The notes: generated by a model not told the origin, from the letters alone. Counted from the stretch's first letter, positions 47,492-59,127 are shown. The stretch: DNA of 64,000 bases from Akebia trifoliata (GCA_017979445.1 CM030707.1:20714586-20778585); one strand, 5' to 3'. Numbers and translations are program-made.

Positions 47492-47508
47492 TGGCGCCGT
47501 CCGTGGGA
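47492..47508 (+). promoter_or_regulatory. Gypsy primer binding site
   Basis: TGGCGCCGTCCGTGGGA lies three bases after the 5' LTR. TGGCGCCGTxxGTGGG is the usual primer site in plant Tat-type gypsy elements. Confidence 0.85.
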
Positions 47509-47534
47509 AACTTACAAGGAGAAAAACGACCAAT

Positions 47535-48700
47535 ATGGGAAGAGCTAGAGGCGAAAATCGTGGAGAGCCATCAAATCCACTACCAGCAGACTCGCCCCCA
47601 AACGCGCCGGATCCAATGCTAGCAATGTACAACTTACTCACAGAGATGAGAGAGGAAATGCGCAGGGGGTTGGAGAAACAAAAAATGATGAGATAGTGAA
47701 AATAAGGAAGGAAAACGAAGAGCTCAGGCAAAGGTTAGGCGAGCGTGCGGAGACCGAGGAAGGCCCAGGGGCAGAGCAGAGTAGCGACCATCCTGTTCGA
47801 GCGGCAAGAACGGAGGTAGATTGGACTGAAGATTCAGCAGCAGTAAAAACGCAGCAGGGAAGCTCCGAAGTTAAAGAAACCATGACGAGGAAGGAAGTGG
47901 AGGAGATGCTCAAAAGGAGGGATGAGGAATTCGCGCGAGGAAAGGATCCCGCGCAAAAGGTACGGAACGCAATTCGGGAACTCAAAGGGACACCATTCTC
48001 GCAGGCGATAATGAAGTCAGAACCACCCAGGTCGTTCCACATGCCAAAGTTTGAAACTTATGACGGGACGCGAGATCCCATGGACCATATACTGCACTAC
48101 AGAAGTCAAATGGTGCTGTACCAAAATGATGATCCGTTGCTCTGCAAGCTGTTTCCGTCAACCTTGAGGCTCGGGGCCATGATGTGGTTTCCAGGCCTTA
48201 CCAGCCGGGTCCATTACGAACTTTTCCGAGCTGGAAGAAGCGTTCGTTGGGCAGTTCGTGCACCTGCGAAGGAAGAAGGTCGGAGTTAACACTCTATTTA
48301 ACCTTCGACAGGAGCCCGGGGAGAGTATTAGGTCGTTCGTAACCCGTTTTCGAACGAGAGCCCTGGACGTAGAGGGCATGGACGAGGCCACAGCATGCGC
48401 GGCGTGCATCGCTGCGGTGATCCCGGGAACACGGTTGCATGAGTCCTTGATCAAGTCTGATCCTACTCGTCTAGAAGATTTGTATGCGAAGGTGGAAAAG
48501 TACATCCTGGTGGAAGAATCTGTGAAGGGCAGAAGAAGAAGCACCCAGACAGTGGCTAACAGCGAAGGAGGAGTAGACGCTTCAAAGGTACCGACCCCCC
48601 CGGAGTGGAAGGAAGTAAGAAAAGGCGGAGAGATTCGAACGAGCAGTCGTGGTGGAAAAGAGGCCGGGTGTATACCCCGCTCAACGAAAAACTATCCGTG
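47535..48700 (+). pseudogene. Gypsy gag, frameshifted
   Basis: Gag starts at MGRARGENRGEPSNP (47535). After a frame change near 47690 it continues through a charged coiled-coil-like stretch and the gag core PPRSFHMPKFETYDGTRDPM (about 48026 on). A second frame change near 48190 leads to LFNLRQEPGESIRSFVTRFR. A third near 48640 leads into the zinc-knuckle region. The core motifs identify a gypsy gag of the retrotrans_gag family. It cannot be translated as one chain. Confidence 0.85.
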
Positions 48701-51700
48701 ATACTGAGGCGCATAAGGGGGGAGCCCGATTTCGTTCAGCCGCCACGGGGGTATAAGGGGAAACCCGGAAAACCATTCTGCGAGTATCATGAGGCTGAGG
48801 ATCACCCTACTGAGGACTGCTACAGGCTGCGCCATATCATCCAGGATATGATCGATGCAGGGAAGCTCAAAGGTTATGTTTCCACGGGAGGAAGGAGAAG
48901 TGGGGAGACTACCGAGAGAGCTGAGCGAAAGCCCGAGCAAAGAAGGCCAGCTAAAGGAGGGCGTCGAGAGACGGAAGAGCGCAGGATAATTCATACCATC
49001 ACAGGATTATTAGGGGCCGAAGTGCCGTCTAGGCGTGAGATTCGGGAGAAGGTAAAAAAGATCCGACATATGGTCGGGGTTAACAGTGTGGCGTCAGGAG
49101 TACGGGTAGTTGGAACGACAAACCACGGAGCAGATCCCCGGGCAATCGTATTCACAGAAAGTGACCTAAGGGGGACGGCGGGGCCCCATCAGGACGCGTT
49201 AGTAATCGCGCTTCCAGTGGGAAACGTCGAGCTCCGAAGAATACTCGTGGATTCGGGGAGCGCGGTGGACATTCTCTTCCTAAGCGCGGCTAAGAGAATG
49301 GGGGTTTCAGAAAGTTTGGAGCCAACGCCGACCCTCGTCTATGGGTTCAACGGCGCCGCTAGCAGCTCGGTAGGAGAAATCACACTCCCGATCTCAGCAG
49401 GGTCTAAAGTGGTAATGACAAGATTTGTGGTAATAGATGCAGACTCGGCTTATAACGCGATCTTGGGCCGGAGATGGATACACGAGATGAAAGCAGTCCC
49501 GTCAACCTATCATCAAGTTATTCGTTTCCCGGGTAAGGAAGGAATAATGGAAATCAGGGGAGATCAGGAGATGGCGCAGAGGTGTTTTCACCTGGCTTTG
49601 AAGCAGGACCGAGGCTCTGAGGCCGTCCCACCGAAGAAGAGAAAGGTAACTCCAACTGTTAATGAATCTTCGTAGCAATTACAGAAGCAGCCGCTGCCCG
49701 AGCAGCGAGTAACAGTTGAGGAAGTCGAAGCCGTGGATCTCGGGGGCGATGGAGGACAGATAGTTAGTGTTGGTACCACGATGTTGCAGGAGGAGAGGGC
49801 AGCAATACTCCAACTTCTGAGGGCAAACAAGGATGTATTTGCATGGTCATTGGAGGACATGCCGGGATAGACCCGTTGGTGGCGTGTCATAGATTAAATG
49901 TTGATGAAAGCTTCCGACCTATTAGGCAGAAGCCCCGGAGGCTGTCGCCGCGCCTCAGGCAGGGGGTGAATGAGGAAATCGAAAAGCTTTTAAAGGCCGG
50001 GTTTATCAGGGAGGTAGAGTACCCAGAATGGATAGCGAACATAGTAGCAGTGCCGAAGAAGGATGGAAGGGTGAGAGTGTGCATCGACTTCACGAACCTG
50101 AATAAGGCATGCCCAAAGGATAGCTTCCCGCTACCAAGGATTGATAGGTTGGTCGATGCCACGGCTGGACATGAGAGAATGTCGTTTATGGACGGATATT
50201 CGGGGTATAACCAGATCCCCTTAGCAGTGGAAGACCAGGAACGGACATCATTCATCACCGAGCAAGGGCTGTTCTGTTTTAAAGTTATGCCGTTCGGTCT
50301 GAGAAATGCCGGGGCAACCTACCAGAGACTCGTGACAAAAATGTTCGAAGGATTGATCGGGAAGACTGTGGAGTGTATATATCGACGATCTGTTGGTAAA
50401 AAGCAAGAGAGCGGGAGACCATCTGGCAGACCTCAAGCAAACATTTGATCGGCTGAGGAGTTTCAAAATGAAGTTGAATCCGAAGAAGTGTGTCTTCGCC
50501 GTTCTCCTCTGGGAAATTCCTCGGGCACATTATCACCAGGAGAGGTATCGAGGCAAACCCAGACCAGATCCGGGCGTTGGTAGAAATGCCGAGCCCCGCT
50601 AACCAAAAGCAGGTGCAGAAGTTGGCAGGGAGAATAGCTGCGCTAAACAGGTTTATCTCCAGGGTGTCCGATCGATGCCGCCCGCTCTTCGCGTTATTGC
50701 AGAAGGAGAAGAATTTTGCATGGAGTACGGAGTGCGAGGTAGCCTTTAGCGACCTAAAAGGTATTTGGGGCAGCCACCGATCCTTAGCTCTCCGGAAGAT
50801 GGAGAGGAGCTGGGGATTTATCTGGCGACCAGTCCATCATCGGTAAGCTCAGTCTCTTTAAAGTTGAAATGGGACGGGAATATCCTATTTATTATGTCAG
50901 CAAGACATTGGGCATATCGGAGGTTAAGTACACCAGGACGGAGAAGGTGGGATTGTCGCTCGTTTACTCGGCACAAGCTCAGGCCCTACTTCCTTTCCCA
51001 CCGCATACGGGTTGTGACGGACACCCCGCTGAAAGAGATGATGCACAGATCCGAAAAGTCAAGGAGGATGGCGAGGTGGGCTGTAATCCTCGGAGAGTAC
51101 GACTTACAGTTTGAATCCCGGACAGCGATAAAAGGGCAGGTGTTGGCAGATTTCCTTGCGGACTTCCCGGTTGAGGATCCGAACTGGGAAGAGTTGGAGA
51201 ACGAGGATGAAGGGACGGAAGAAGTAGAGCTGTGGGACAAGCAGGCAGGATGGAGAATTTTTGTCGATGGGTCATCGAACTACTCGGGCTCGGGGGTTGG
51301 AATAGTAATCGTAACACCGAGCAACGATAGACTGGAAAAGGTAATTAAACTTGGGTACGGGGCATCAAATAATGAAGCTGAGTACGAGGCAGTTATCCAC
51401 GGGCTGAGAATGGCGAGCGAGTTAAAAATCGGCCGGGTAAAGCTATGCACCGACTCCCAACTTATAGCCAACCAATGCAACGGGAAATTTGAAGCAAAGG
51501 ATGAACGCATGGCGAGATACCTGATCTCAGTTAAACGAGAAATTGAGAAGTTCGACCAAGTGGAAATATGCCAGATTCCCAGGGATGAGAACAGGCATGC
51601 AGATTCGTTGGCTTACATTGCCTCAATGCTAGGGGAGACGGAGGGACGGTCTTTACCTGTGGAATACCTGCCTAAAGCAAGTATCGAATATGGAAAGGGA

Positions 51701-51718
51701 GTGCTCACAGGTCGATAG
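48605..51718 (+). pseudogene. Gypsy protease, reverse transcriptase and RNase H, frameshifted
   Basis: The intact frame 48605-49675 has a Cys/His knuckle CEYHEAEDHPTEDC and protease ILVDSGSAVDILF (near 49243). A stop at 49673 and a frame change near 49862 precede reverse transcriptase, with AVPKKDGRVRVCIDFTNLNK at about 50050. YIDD (50378-50389) is in another frame, after a break just before it. Further frame changes lie near 50500 and 50760-50870. RNase H of cellular type follows: FVDGSSNYSGSG, NNEAEYEAVIHGL, TDSQL and ENRHADSLA (51260-51610). The retroviral-type RNase H stretch ahead of it is broken. Confidence 0.88.
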
Positions 51719-52964
51719 AACGTCGGGATGGATAGAAGAATTTACTCAGTATCTGCGTTCAAAGGTGCTGCCAGAAGACAGAGGGGAGGCCAGAAAGTTA
51801 CTTCGGCAGGTCAGCAAGTACACTCTCGTTGGGGAGGAGTTGTATAGAATGTCCTTCGGGGGGCCACTTCTTAAGTGCCTTACTAAGGAAGAGTCCGAGC
51901 TCATAATGGCGGAAATCCACGAGGGAATCTGTGGCAATCATTCGGGAGGACGGTCGCTCGCCAACAAGGTTATCACCCAGGGCTACTTCTGGCCAAGGAT
52001 GCAGGAAGACTGTAAGAGGTATGTAAAGACCTGTGATCAATGCCAAAAACATGCCCCCATGCATCTGCAGCCAGCCAGTGAACTCCACCCTATGAAATCA
52101 CCCTGGCCGTTCTCAATATGGGGAATGGACATCGTGGGACCTCTGCCTCGGGGAAAGGGGGGCAAGCTATTCATCCTGGTGGCCACGGACTATTTTACTA
52201 AATGGGTGGAAGCTGTTCCCCTTACACGGATCCGGGAGGAAGAAGTTATCAAATTCACGTGGGAGCACATCATAACGCGGTTCGGGATCCCTTATGCACT
52301 GATCTCGGACAATGGAACTCAGTTCAAGGGCAACCGCGTGCAATCGTACTTCAAGGAATACGGAATCCGTTCTCTGCAATCATCGCCAAGATATCCACAG
52401 GGAAATGGCCAAGCTGAAGCATCAAACAAGACAATCCTCGCAAACTTGAAAAAGAAGCTGGAGGAACACAAGGGAAGGTGGGTAGACGAGCTACATAGTG
52501 TCTTATGGGCATACCGGACCACGGCAAGAAGGGCGACAGGTTTCACTCCGTTCGCACTAGCCTATGGAACAGAAGCTGTCATTCCCACCGAGATACAGAT
52601 TCCTACAACAAGGACGCTGGTGGCCGAGACAGAATTCAACGACGAAATGGTGGCTCGGAATTTGGACTGGTTGGATGAGACGCGGGAAAGGGTCATAGAG
52701 AGGTTGGCACGGTACCAACAGGTGTTGAAGAGATCTTATGACCGGAAGGTACGTTGCAGGGAGTTCAAAGTCGGGGATATGGTGTTACGAAAGGTATTTT
52801 CTAATACCAAGGAAATTAATAGTGGGAAGCTCGGCTGCAACTGGGAAGGACCGTATATTGTGCGAAAAGTCGGGGAAAATGGCGCTTACTACTTGGAGAC
52901 TCCGACCGGTGATGAAATTCAATCACCATGGAATGTATTCAATTTAAAGAAATACTATCAATAA
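51690..52964 (+). CDS. Gypsy integrase, intact reading frame
   Basis: A 424-codon open frame, the longest intact part of this pol. It has the zinc-binding HHCC region ending CDQCQKH (near 52033), then the catalytic core with Asp 52128, Asp 52308 and Glu 52416; Asp and Glu are 35 residues apart as in D35E integrases. The C-terminal part has RKVRCREFKVGDMVLRKV and a GPYIVRKV motif as in gypsy integrases. It overlaps the end of the RNase H frame by 29 bases in a different frame, so in its present form it would need a frameshift to be made from pol. Confidence 0.9.
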   Translation: MERECSQVDRTSGWIEEFTQYLRSKVLPEDRGEARKLLRQVSKYTLVGEELYRMSFGGPLLKCLTKEESELIMAEIHEGICGNHSGGRSLANKVITQGYFWPRMQEDCKRYVKTCDQCQKHAPMHLQPASELHPMKSPWPFSIWGMDIVGPLPRGKGGKLFILVATDYFTKWVEAVPLTRIREEEVIKFTWEHIITRFGIPYALISDNGTQFKGNRVQSYFKEYGIRSLQSSPRYPQGNGQAEASNKTILANLKKKLEEHKGRWVDELHSVLWAYRTTARRATGFTPFALAYGTEAVIPTEIQIPTTRTLVAETEFNDEMVARNLDWLDETRERVIERLARYQQVLKRSYDRKVRCREFKVGDMVLRKVFSNTKEINSGKLGCNWEGPYIVRKVGENGAYYLETPTGDEIQSPWNVFNLKKYYQ

Positions 52965-52989
52965 AGTCATCTTTGCTCAACAGCCCTGC

Positions 52990-53560
52990 TATCTAAGGAA
53001 AAGCCTCGGCCCCTCCATAGGAGCCGAGCCCAACGAGGGGTTGGTTTGGAGGAAAAGCCTTGGTCCCACCACGGGGACCAAGCCCAACTGGGGAGTTGGT
53101 CTAAGGAAAAGCCTCGGCCCCTCCATAGGAGCCGAGCCCAACCGAGGGGTTGGTTTGGAGGAAAAGCCTTGGTCCCACCACGGGGACCAAGCCCAACTGG
53201 GGAGTTGGTCTAAGGAAAAGCCTCGGCCCCTCCATAGGAGCCGAGCCCAACTGAGGGGGGGGGAGGGGGGGGGGGGGTTGAGGTGTTCGGAGGAAAGCCT
53301 TGGTCCCACCACGGGGACCAAGCCCAACTGGGGAGTTGGTCTAAGGAAAAGCCTCGGCCCCTCCATAGGAGCCGAGCCCAACCGAGGGGTTGGTTTGGAG
53401 GAAAAGCCTTGGTCCCACCACGGGGACCAAGCCCAACTGGGGAGTTGGTCTAAGGAAAAGCCTCGGCCCCTCCATAGGAGCCGAGCCCAACTGAGAGTTG
53501 GTTTGAAGGGAAAGCCTTGGTCCCACCATGGGGACCAAGCCCAACTGAGGAGTTGGTAAG
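52990..53560. repeat. GC-rich array of alternating hairpin repeats behind pol
   Basis: Two unit types of about 54-58 bp alternate. One has GCCTCGGCCCC with GGAGCCGAGCCC, the other GCCTTGGTCCC with GGGACCAAGCCC; each is its own inverted repeat. About five pairs make the array, with a long G run at 53256-53277. The array lies just after the integrase stop codon, where Tat-lineage elements often carry variable tandem repeats. Open frames through it (for example 53041-53559) reflect repeat composition. Confidence 0.9.
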
Positions 53561-53857
53561 GAATCTAATTGGAGCCAAAATCCTAGAACTCGCTGGCATC
53601 AAGCCCTTGCTAGAAGATACGATAAGAAAGGACCTCTGTCTTGGGCAGATGATAAGCCCAAGGGGCTAGGTGTATCAATTTTGTCATTGTTTCTTAAGCA
53701 ATAAACCTCAACGTGACAAGCAGAAAAGAGAAAGCAAAAAGGGAGGTACAAGAGTCGATAAAAAAATATATATTCATATATTTCCATTTGAATTACATAT
53801 AAAGTTACAAAATTGTGCAACAAAAAAAAAGAGAGAGGACGAACGACAAGCTAGTAT

Positions 53858-55816
53858 CTACTTCGGGCGCGACTTCGGCTTCATCGGGGGCTTGACTCTC
53901 GGCAGGAGCGGTCGAATGGTCGGTGGGAAGGTCGGGACCACGGCAGCTACCACTTCTGGGATCACCTCCGGCTTCTTTGCTGCCGCCTCGGTTCTCCTCA
54001 GTTTGGCCTTCAGTTTGTTGTAGGCCGCTTCCCAGGCCTCCTCCGAGGAGTCAAGCTGGGCCTGGAGGGAGTTGAGCTGGTCTTGAAGAGCTCTCTCTTG
54101 CTCCGCCTCCCTCGCTTTGACTAGCTCCTCAAGTGATGAAATCTTCCCCTCTGCCAAAGCCAGGCGGTCCTTATTTTGCTCCAGCTCGGATAGTGCGCTA
54201 TCCAAGCTTCGTTGGAGCTTTGGGAACTGGCCGCAGCCATCCCTCTCAGCCTGGAGCTGAGCTACGCGGCCCTCCGCCGCCTTGAGGTCTTGCGCGGAGT
54301 GTCGCTAGCCTCGACAAGTTTGGCCATGGCATGTTGGGCCTAGTAGGAAGGAAAGGAGGAGCGTTAGAGACGTACGAACACAGAAAGATAATATCAAGAT
54401 AAAGTAGAGGCTTACCAAAGCCAAAGCTCGGAACGCTTCGTTGCAGAATTTTGCCGAGTCGCCGACAAAACTGCGGCGTACTTTTTCAACATCCCGCGGA
54501 AGCGCGGACGCGTCAAAAATAGCCCTAGCTACGGCCGGGTCGGATAAGGCCGAGTCCCTATCCGACACCGGCCTTCCCCTGACTGATGGATGTACCATCC
54601 AGGGGGTAGGAAGAGGCTGATCCCCTTTCGGGCCGATCCAGCCGAGGACGTGTGCGACGGCTCGGCTGGATGGCCTGCTTCTCGGCGGTGGGAGGAGGAG
54701 GAAGTCGCAGCACCGGCGCTGGCGCTGAGGACCTAGAAGGATGGGCCCCCTCCTCAGCCTCTTGAGGAGAGGCCGGTGCTTCTTCTTCTTCTTCTTCCTC
54801 GAAAGCAAAACCACCCACCTCGGGGCCTCGGTCGGTAGGGTGGGCGCCACTTCCGCAACATCATCCTCGGAATCGGATCCCAGGACTGGTGGAGGACGCT
54901 TGGACTGAAGAGCCATGGACGAAGGGCGGAGTGGTGTTGGTAGAAGCTCGGCAACGTAGCTGAAAAGGTCGGGGTTTGATAACAAGTGCGTTATCACCAC
55001 CGATTCCCCAGGAAACTTGTCCTTGCTAGGACCTGCAGACATAGCGAAGAAGTTAGTTCAGGAGCCTAATAAATACAGACTATAAAAAGCAGGATAATGG
55101 GAACAGAACGAGACTCACCATGAGGATTGAAGGAATGGTGCGTCAAGGGAGGGAGCTCGTCCCCGGGAGTGCTCTCCCACTGCCCGGACAGCTTAATGGG
55201 GAATAGAAAACCATTCCTTATCCGAGTCGGGAAGCTCGATCAAGGACGGCTTCCCTCCTCTTGGAAAGGTAGAAGAAGCCCGGCCTACTCGGGCATTTTT
55301 TAAGGCAAACTGGGCCCTAATGTCCGCTAGGCCGAGTTGCAGACCTTCATCCAGCCTCTCATTCATTAGCTCGAAGGCATGAATGAGGCGGAAGAAGTTC
55401 CCGCTCATCTGGCCTGGAGCCCTCCTAAAGAAGTTCAGGACCTCTCGAGTTAACCTACTAAGGGGAACTCGGAGGCCAGCCTTCAACTGCCCCCAGTATA
55501 CCACCAAGGTGTCCTGGGGGCATTCGCGCTGGACAGAAGTCTCGTCCACATAGGACAGACTCACGCCGCTAGGGATACGAAAGTATCCCGGACGGTGTCC
55601 AGTGGAGGGCGAGCAGGGGAATAGGTTTTCCCCTTGGCCATTTAGAAGAGAGAAGGAGAAGGGCAGAGGAGAGAGGAGGGGCCTTGACCGGGTTACCTCT
55701 ACGCTGCGTCTTTCTGAGAGGAAGGTTAGTAACTCCTGTTCTCTAGACAGCGATCGGTGGAATGGCACGGCGAGGGCGCGGCGGAGGCACTGGACAGGGA
55801 GCGCGCGAGGGGGCAA
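53858..55816 (-). pseudogene. Antisense gene of the gypsy element, PF04195-like domain plus coiled coil, three exons
   Basis: Exon 1 (55816-55119) encodes VYWGQLKAGLRVPLSRLTRE and RRAPGQMSGNFFRL, the pattern of the putative gypsy-type transposon domain (PF04195). Intron 1 is 55118-55033 (GTGAGT...CAG), intron 2 is 54415-54340 (GTAAGC...TAG). Exon 2 holds an acidic Pro-rich linker and RDVEKVRRSFVGDSAKFCNE. Exon 3 ends in a coiled coil (AQLQAERD..., LEELVKAREAEQE) and a basic tail. Frame changes near 55200, 54835, 54590 and 54260 break it. The arrangement resembles the antisense gene known from maize Grande. Function unknown. Confidence 0.7.
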
Positions 55817-55873
55817 ACGGACAGAGTAACAGCAGGAAGAGTGAAAGTGAAAATGAAATAAGAGAAAATGGGA

Positions 55874-55881
55874 TATTTATA
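55874..55881 (-). promoter_or_regulatory. Possible TATA box of the antisense gene
   Basis: TATAAATA on the minus strand lies 58 bp upstream of the first ATG of the antisense frame (55816), a suitable distance for a promoter independent of the LTR. Confidence 0.45.
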
Positions 55882-56236
55882 GACAAGGAAGGCCTCGAGA
55901 TGCGCGTTTAGGATCAACGGACAGGGTTTTCCCAGGTCAATAATGAGGCATTAAATGCTGAGAAACCCAATACGACCGTTCGCCCCACTGCACGCGAATC
56001 GAGCCATTCCCCGGGCGCCACGTGTACACCACGCAATAATTGCGCCGTTTAAACCAACAGACAGGGCGCGAACTGCGATAAGAGCCCAACCGACCGCCGC
56101 CCTCGAGAAGTGAGAACGATCTCTTTATTCGCCATAAAGATATCATTAATCTTAGCTGAGACCCAATGAGAGGCATCCACGTGTCAATTTTTGTTATTAA
56201 TATTCCCGAGTACCCGATCATTCTGACCGAGCCCTC

Positions 56237-56248
56237 GGGAGGGGGTAT
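56237..56248 (+). promoter_or_regulatory. Gypsy polypurine tract
   Basis: GGGAGGGGGTAT directly precedes the 3' LTR. Confidence 0.85.
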
Positions 56249-56737
56249 TGTGGGGGGAAATTCTTGAGCACGGACACGTGGCTCGATCAGGGGCCAAGAT
56301 TAATGATTTGAGGTCGTGGCTCGGTCTATTAATCCCGACGAATGCATGTATTCGAAGCTCGGAACTATGCCATCAGCTCGTAGGTCGGTATGACAGGTCT
56401 GACAGGTAAGCCTGCAATGCCAGTTCTAACCACCCACGTCATGTCAGACCAAACCTGACTTTCTCAGAAGCGATAGGGCAGTTGCAACAACTCCTGCAGC
56501 TGACATGTCAGGGAGTAGGCTAACTACCCCAAGTCACCTCAAGGGGTGGCACAGAAAACGATCAGGTTGAACGCCTATATAAGGGAGAAAACTACGAGTA
56601 AAAAAGGTTCGAATTCTTCTTCTCTAAAGCACATTACACTGATCAATTTGGCTAACTTGATCGTCGGAGTGGGCTGTTTTGCAGGTCCCCCTGAGCTTAA
56701 AGAGAAGGAAAGTGTAGTGCCATTTCGTGCATCTACA
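56249..56737 (+). repeat. Gypsy 3' LTR, 489 bp
   Basis: Nearly identical to the 5' LTR; about six substitutions and one inserted base by eye. TAAGC follows. Confidence 0.95.
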
Positions 56738-57009
56738 TAAGCTACTAGATTAGTCTTGATCTGATTGACGGTTTTTGATCAATGGGGTTGATTTTGGGTA
56801 TGGTATCAAAGGTTGATGAACTTTAGTCCTACCAAATCACATTCTCTCAGTTATTAGGCTTACATACATTTTGGATAAGCTTGGTCGGTGTGAAATGCGT
56901 GGAAAAGTAAAAAAGGAATTTTTTTTTGGTACATGGCAGAGTGACCACGCGTCCAGATGTAATCAGTACTTGTGATCAATATCGACAGCCACGTGTTCGC
57001 ACAGTAACC

Positions 57010-57330
57010 CATTCCTAAGACCCAAATTTCATATCACTTTTCTTGAGTCGACAGCCTTTTAACCGTAAATGTGGCATGTGCCGACTTTTCATTTATAAAT
57101 TATATTCCGCATAAGTTGTAGATTTTAATAATTTAAATTAAAAAAATTCGATACTTAAACTGTCGATTTTGATTAAAAAAATAAAAAGAAAATTTTTCTA
57201 TAGTTTCAATGACAAAACTTTTTCTAAAATTTTTTCTTGACCCTTGAAGAGTCGAAATAGATTTTTTTTTGATAATTTTACAAAAATTATTACTTTTTGA
57301 TAAATAATATTTAAAATAAATAAATTTTTT
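57010..57330 (-). repeat. Inverted copy of the 43.15-43.43 kb block
   Basis: Reverse complement of the block that flanks foldback copy 1, including GTGGCATGTGCCGAC and TTCCGCATAAGTTGTAGA. It is separated from foldback copy 2 by about 100 bp. Confidence 0.55.
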
Positions 57331-57430
57331 ATTTATATAATTACCCCTATTAATACTAGTAAGCCGTGTTGCATTTCTTCACATACTTTGGATATAAAAG
57401 ACAATTTCCCAATCAGATTGGTAGTTTTTA

Positions 57431-59127
57431 GAGTGCGATTTTGTTGACGTGCATATTGTTGACGCATAGTGACTGTACAATCGTATTCTATTGGAAGATT
57501 GCTTGGAATATTTTTGTAGCAGTCCCTCCATCTTAATTTTGTTTACAATCTTTATTCTCTTTATTAATTAAATACAAATCCAAATACCATCATTCAATTG
57601 AAATAACAAAATACTTGTCTTACTAACATAATAAGATTTTAATCCTTACTAAGGGTTATTTTACTCATATGGATAATCAGATCACCAGTCTAAGTTTTTA
57701 AAAATTTCCAAACTTTCAAATAACTCCCAAACTTAAAATTGAAATACAATGGTGAAATTTATTATTATTATTTTTTTTTTGGGATTTATTTTTTCAAAGT
57801 TTATATTCTTGTTATCGTCGACAATGTTGAAGCATCCGATCATATTTTTGGATGCCACAAGGTGAGTCCAAAATTAGTCGAAAACAATAAAATATTTTAG
57901 AGAAGTATTTTTCCTGCTAACTTAGAAAGATTTGAAATCTTACTAAGGATCATTGAGCTCAAATGAATTATTAAATTGGCAATCCAACATTAAGTTTTCA
58001 AATCTTGAAAAAAAAAAATTATGAAAAGAATTATGTTTTTTTTAATGAAAATGATTTTCTATTGGCACCCCAACTTTTACTTATTCTCAACCATTTACCT
58101 ATTTTCTTTATTTATTAGTAAGGTTCATATAAACTCCTAAACCCAAAACAAACAAATCTAAGCAAAAAAATAAAATAAAAATGAGAGAGTTCTATAGGCA
58201 CCCCAACTTTTACTTATTTTCAATCATTCAATTGTTTTCTTTATTTTTAATTAGGGTGTAATAAGTAAAAGTTGGGGTGCCAAGAACGCTTATCTTAAAA
58301 TATCTCTCATAGTAAAATGTCTAAACACATATTTTTACTAATTTTGCAAGTTAATTAGAAAAAATATTTTTTATTCATTATTGTTTTTTTTTTTTCATTT
58401 TTTTATTTGAATTTTTCAAGGAAATCATTTTCATTCAAAAAAACATAATTTTTTTTTCATAAATTACTTTTTTGATTTCTTTTTCATGATCGAAAACCTT
58501 GGTATTAGGTTGCCAATTTGGTAATTCATTTGAGTTCAACGACTTTTAGTAAGATTTCAAATTTTACTAAGTTAGTAGAAAAAGTGCTTCTCTAAAATAT
58601 TTTATCGTATCCAAGTAACCTTGGGCTCACTTGTGGCATCCAAAAACATGATTGAATGCTTAATATTGTAATAGACAAAAGTATATGAACTTTGAAAACA
58701 TAAATCTCAAAAAAATAAAAAATAAAAAATATTTTTCACTGTTGTATTTCATTTTTAAATTTGGAAGTTAGTTGAAAGTTTGATAGCCATCAATTTTCAA
58801 AAACTTGGATCAATCTCAAAAAAATTATTTCTTGAATTTTTTTTTTGATTTGTATTTTATTTTATTTATTTTTATGAAAATTAGAGGACTGTGATAGTGT
58901 TGGACTAATGATGTGGTTATCCATATGAGTAAAATGACTCTTAGTAAAGATTAAAATATTTCTTACATTTGTAAGATTAGTATTTTGTTATTTCAATTAA
59001 AAATGACGGTGCTTGAATTTGTATTTAATTAATAAAGATTACAAAGATTGTAAAAGAAAAATTAAGACGTATAGGCAGTGCCGCGGTCACTACGCGTGAA
59101 CAATGTGTGCATCAATAAAGTCGCACT
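57431..59127. mobile_element. Long foldback element, copy 2
   Basis: Same ends as copy 1: GAGTGCGATTTTGTTGACG on the left and, inverted, TAGTGCGACTTTATTGATGC on the right. It is 1697 bp against 2583 bp because the internal array is shorter and parts of the arms are deleted. Same orientation as copy 1, with the gypsy element between them. No coding capacity. Confidence 0.65.

Larger units (their letters stand above)
47001..56737 (+). mobile_element. Complete Ty3/gypsy retrotransposon, Tat-lineage type, with antisense gene
   Basis: The 9737-bp element is bounded by TAAGC (46996-47000 and 56738-56742). Order: 5' LTR, primer binding site, gag, protease, reverse transcriptase, RNase H, integrase, a hairpin-repeat array, an antisense gene, polypurine tract, 3' LTR. 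The LTRs differ by about six substitutions and one indel over 488 bp, so insertion is recent. An additional RNase H of cellular type in pol, post-pol tandem repeats and an antisense gene are known traits of Tat-lineage elements such as Grande. Base composition is far more GC-rich than its surroundings. Confidence 0.95.

Noticed and set aside
53041..53559. 172-codon open frame and matching minus-strand frames in the hairpin array
   Set aside because: The repeat unit is nearly a multiple of three and GC-rich, so several frames stay open by composition. There is no sign of selection on any of them.
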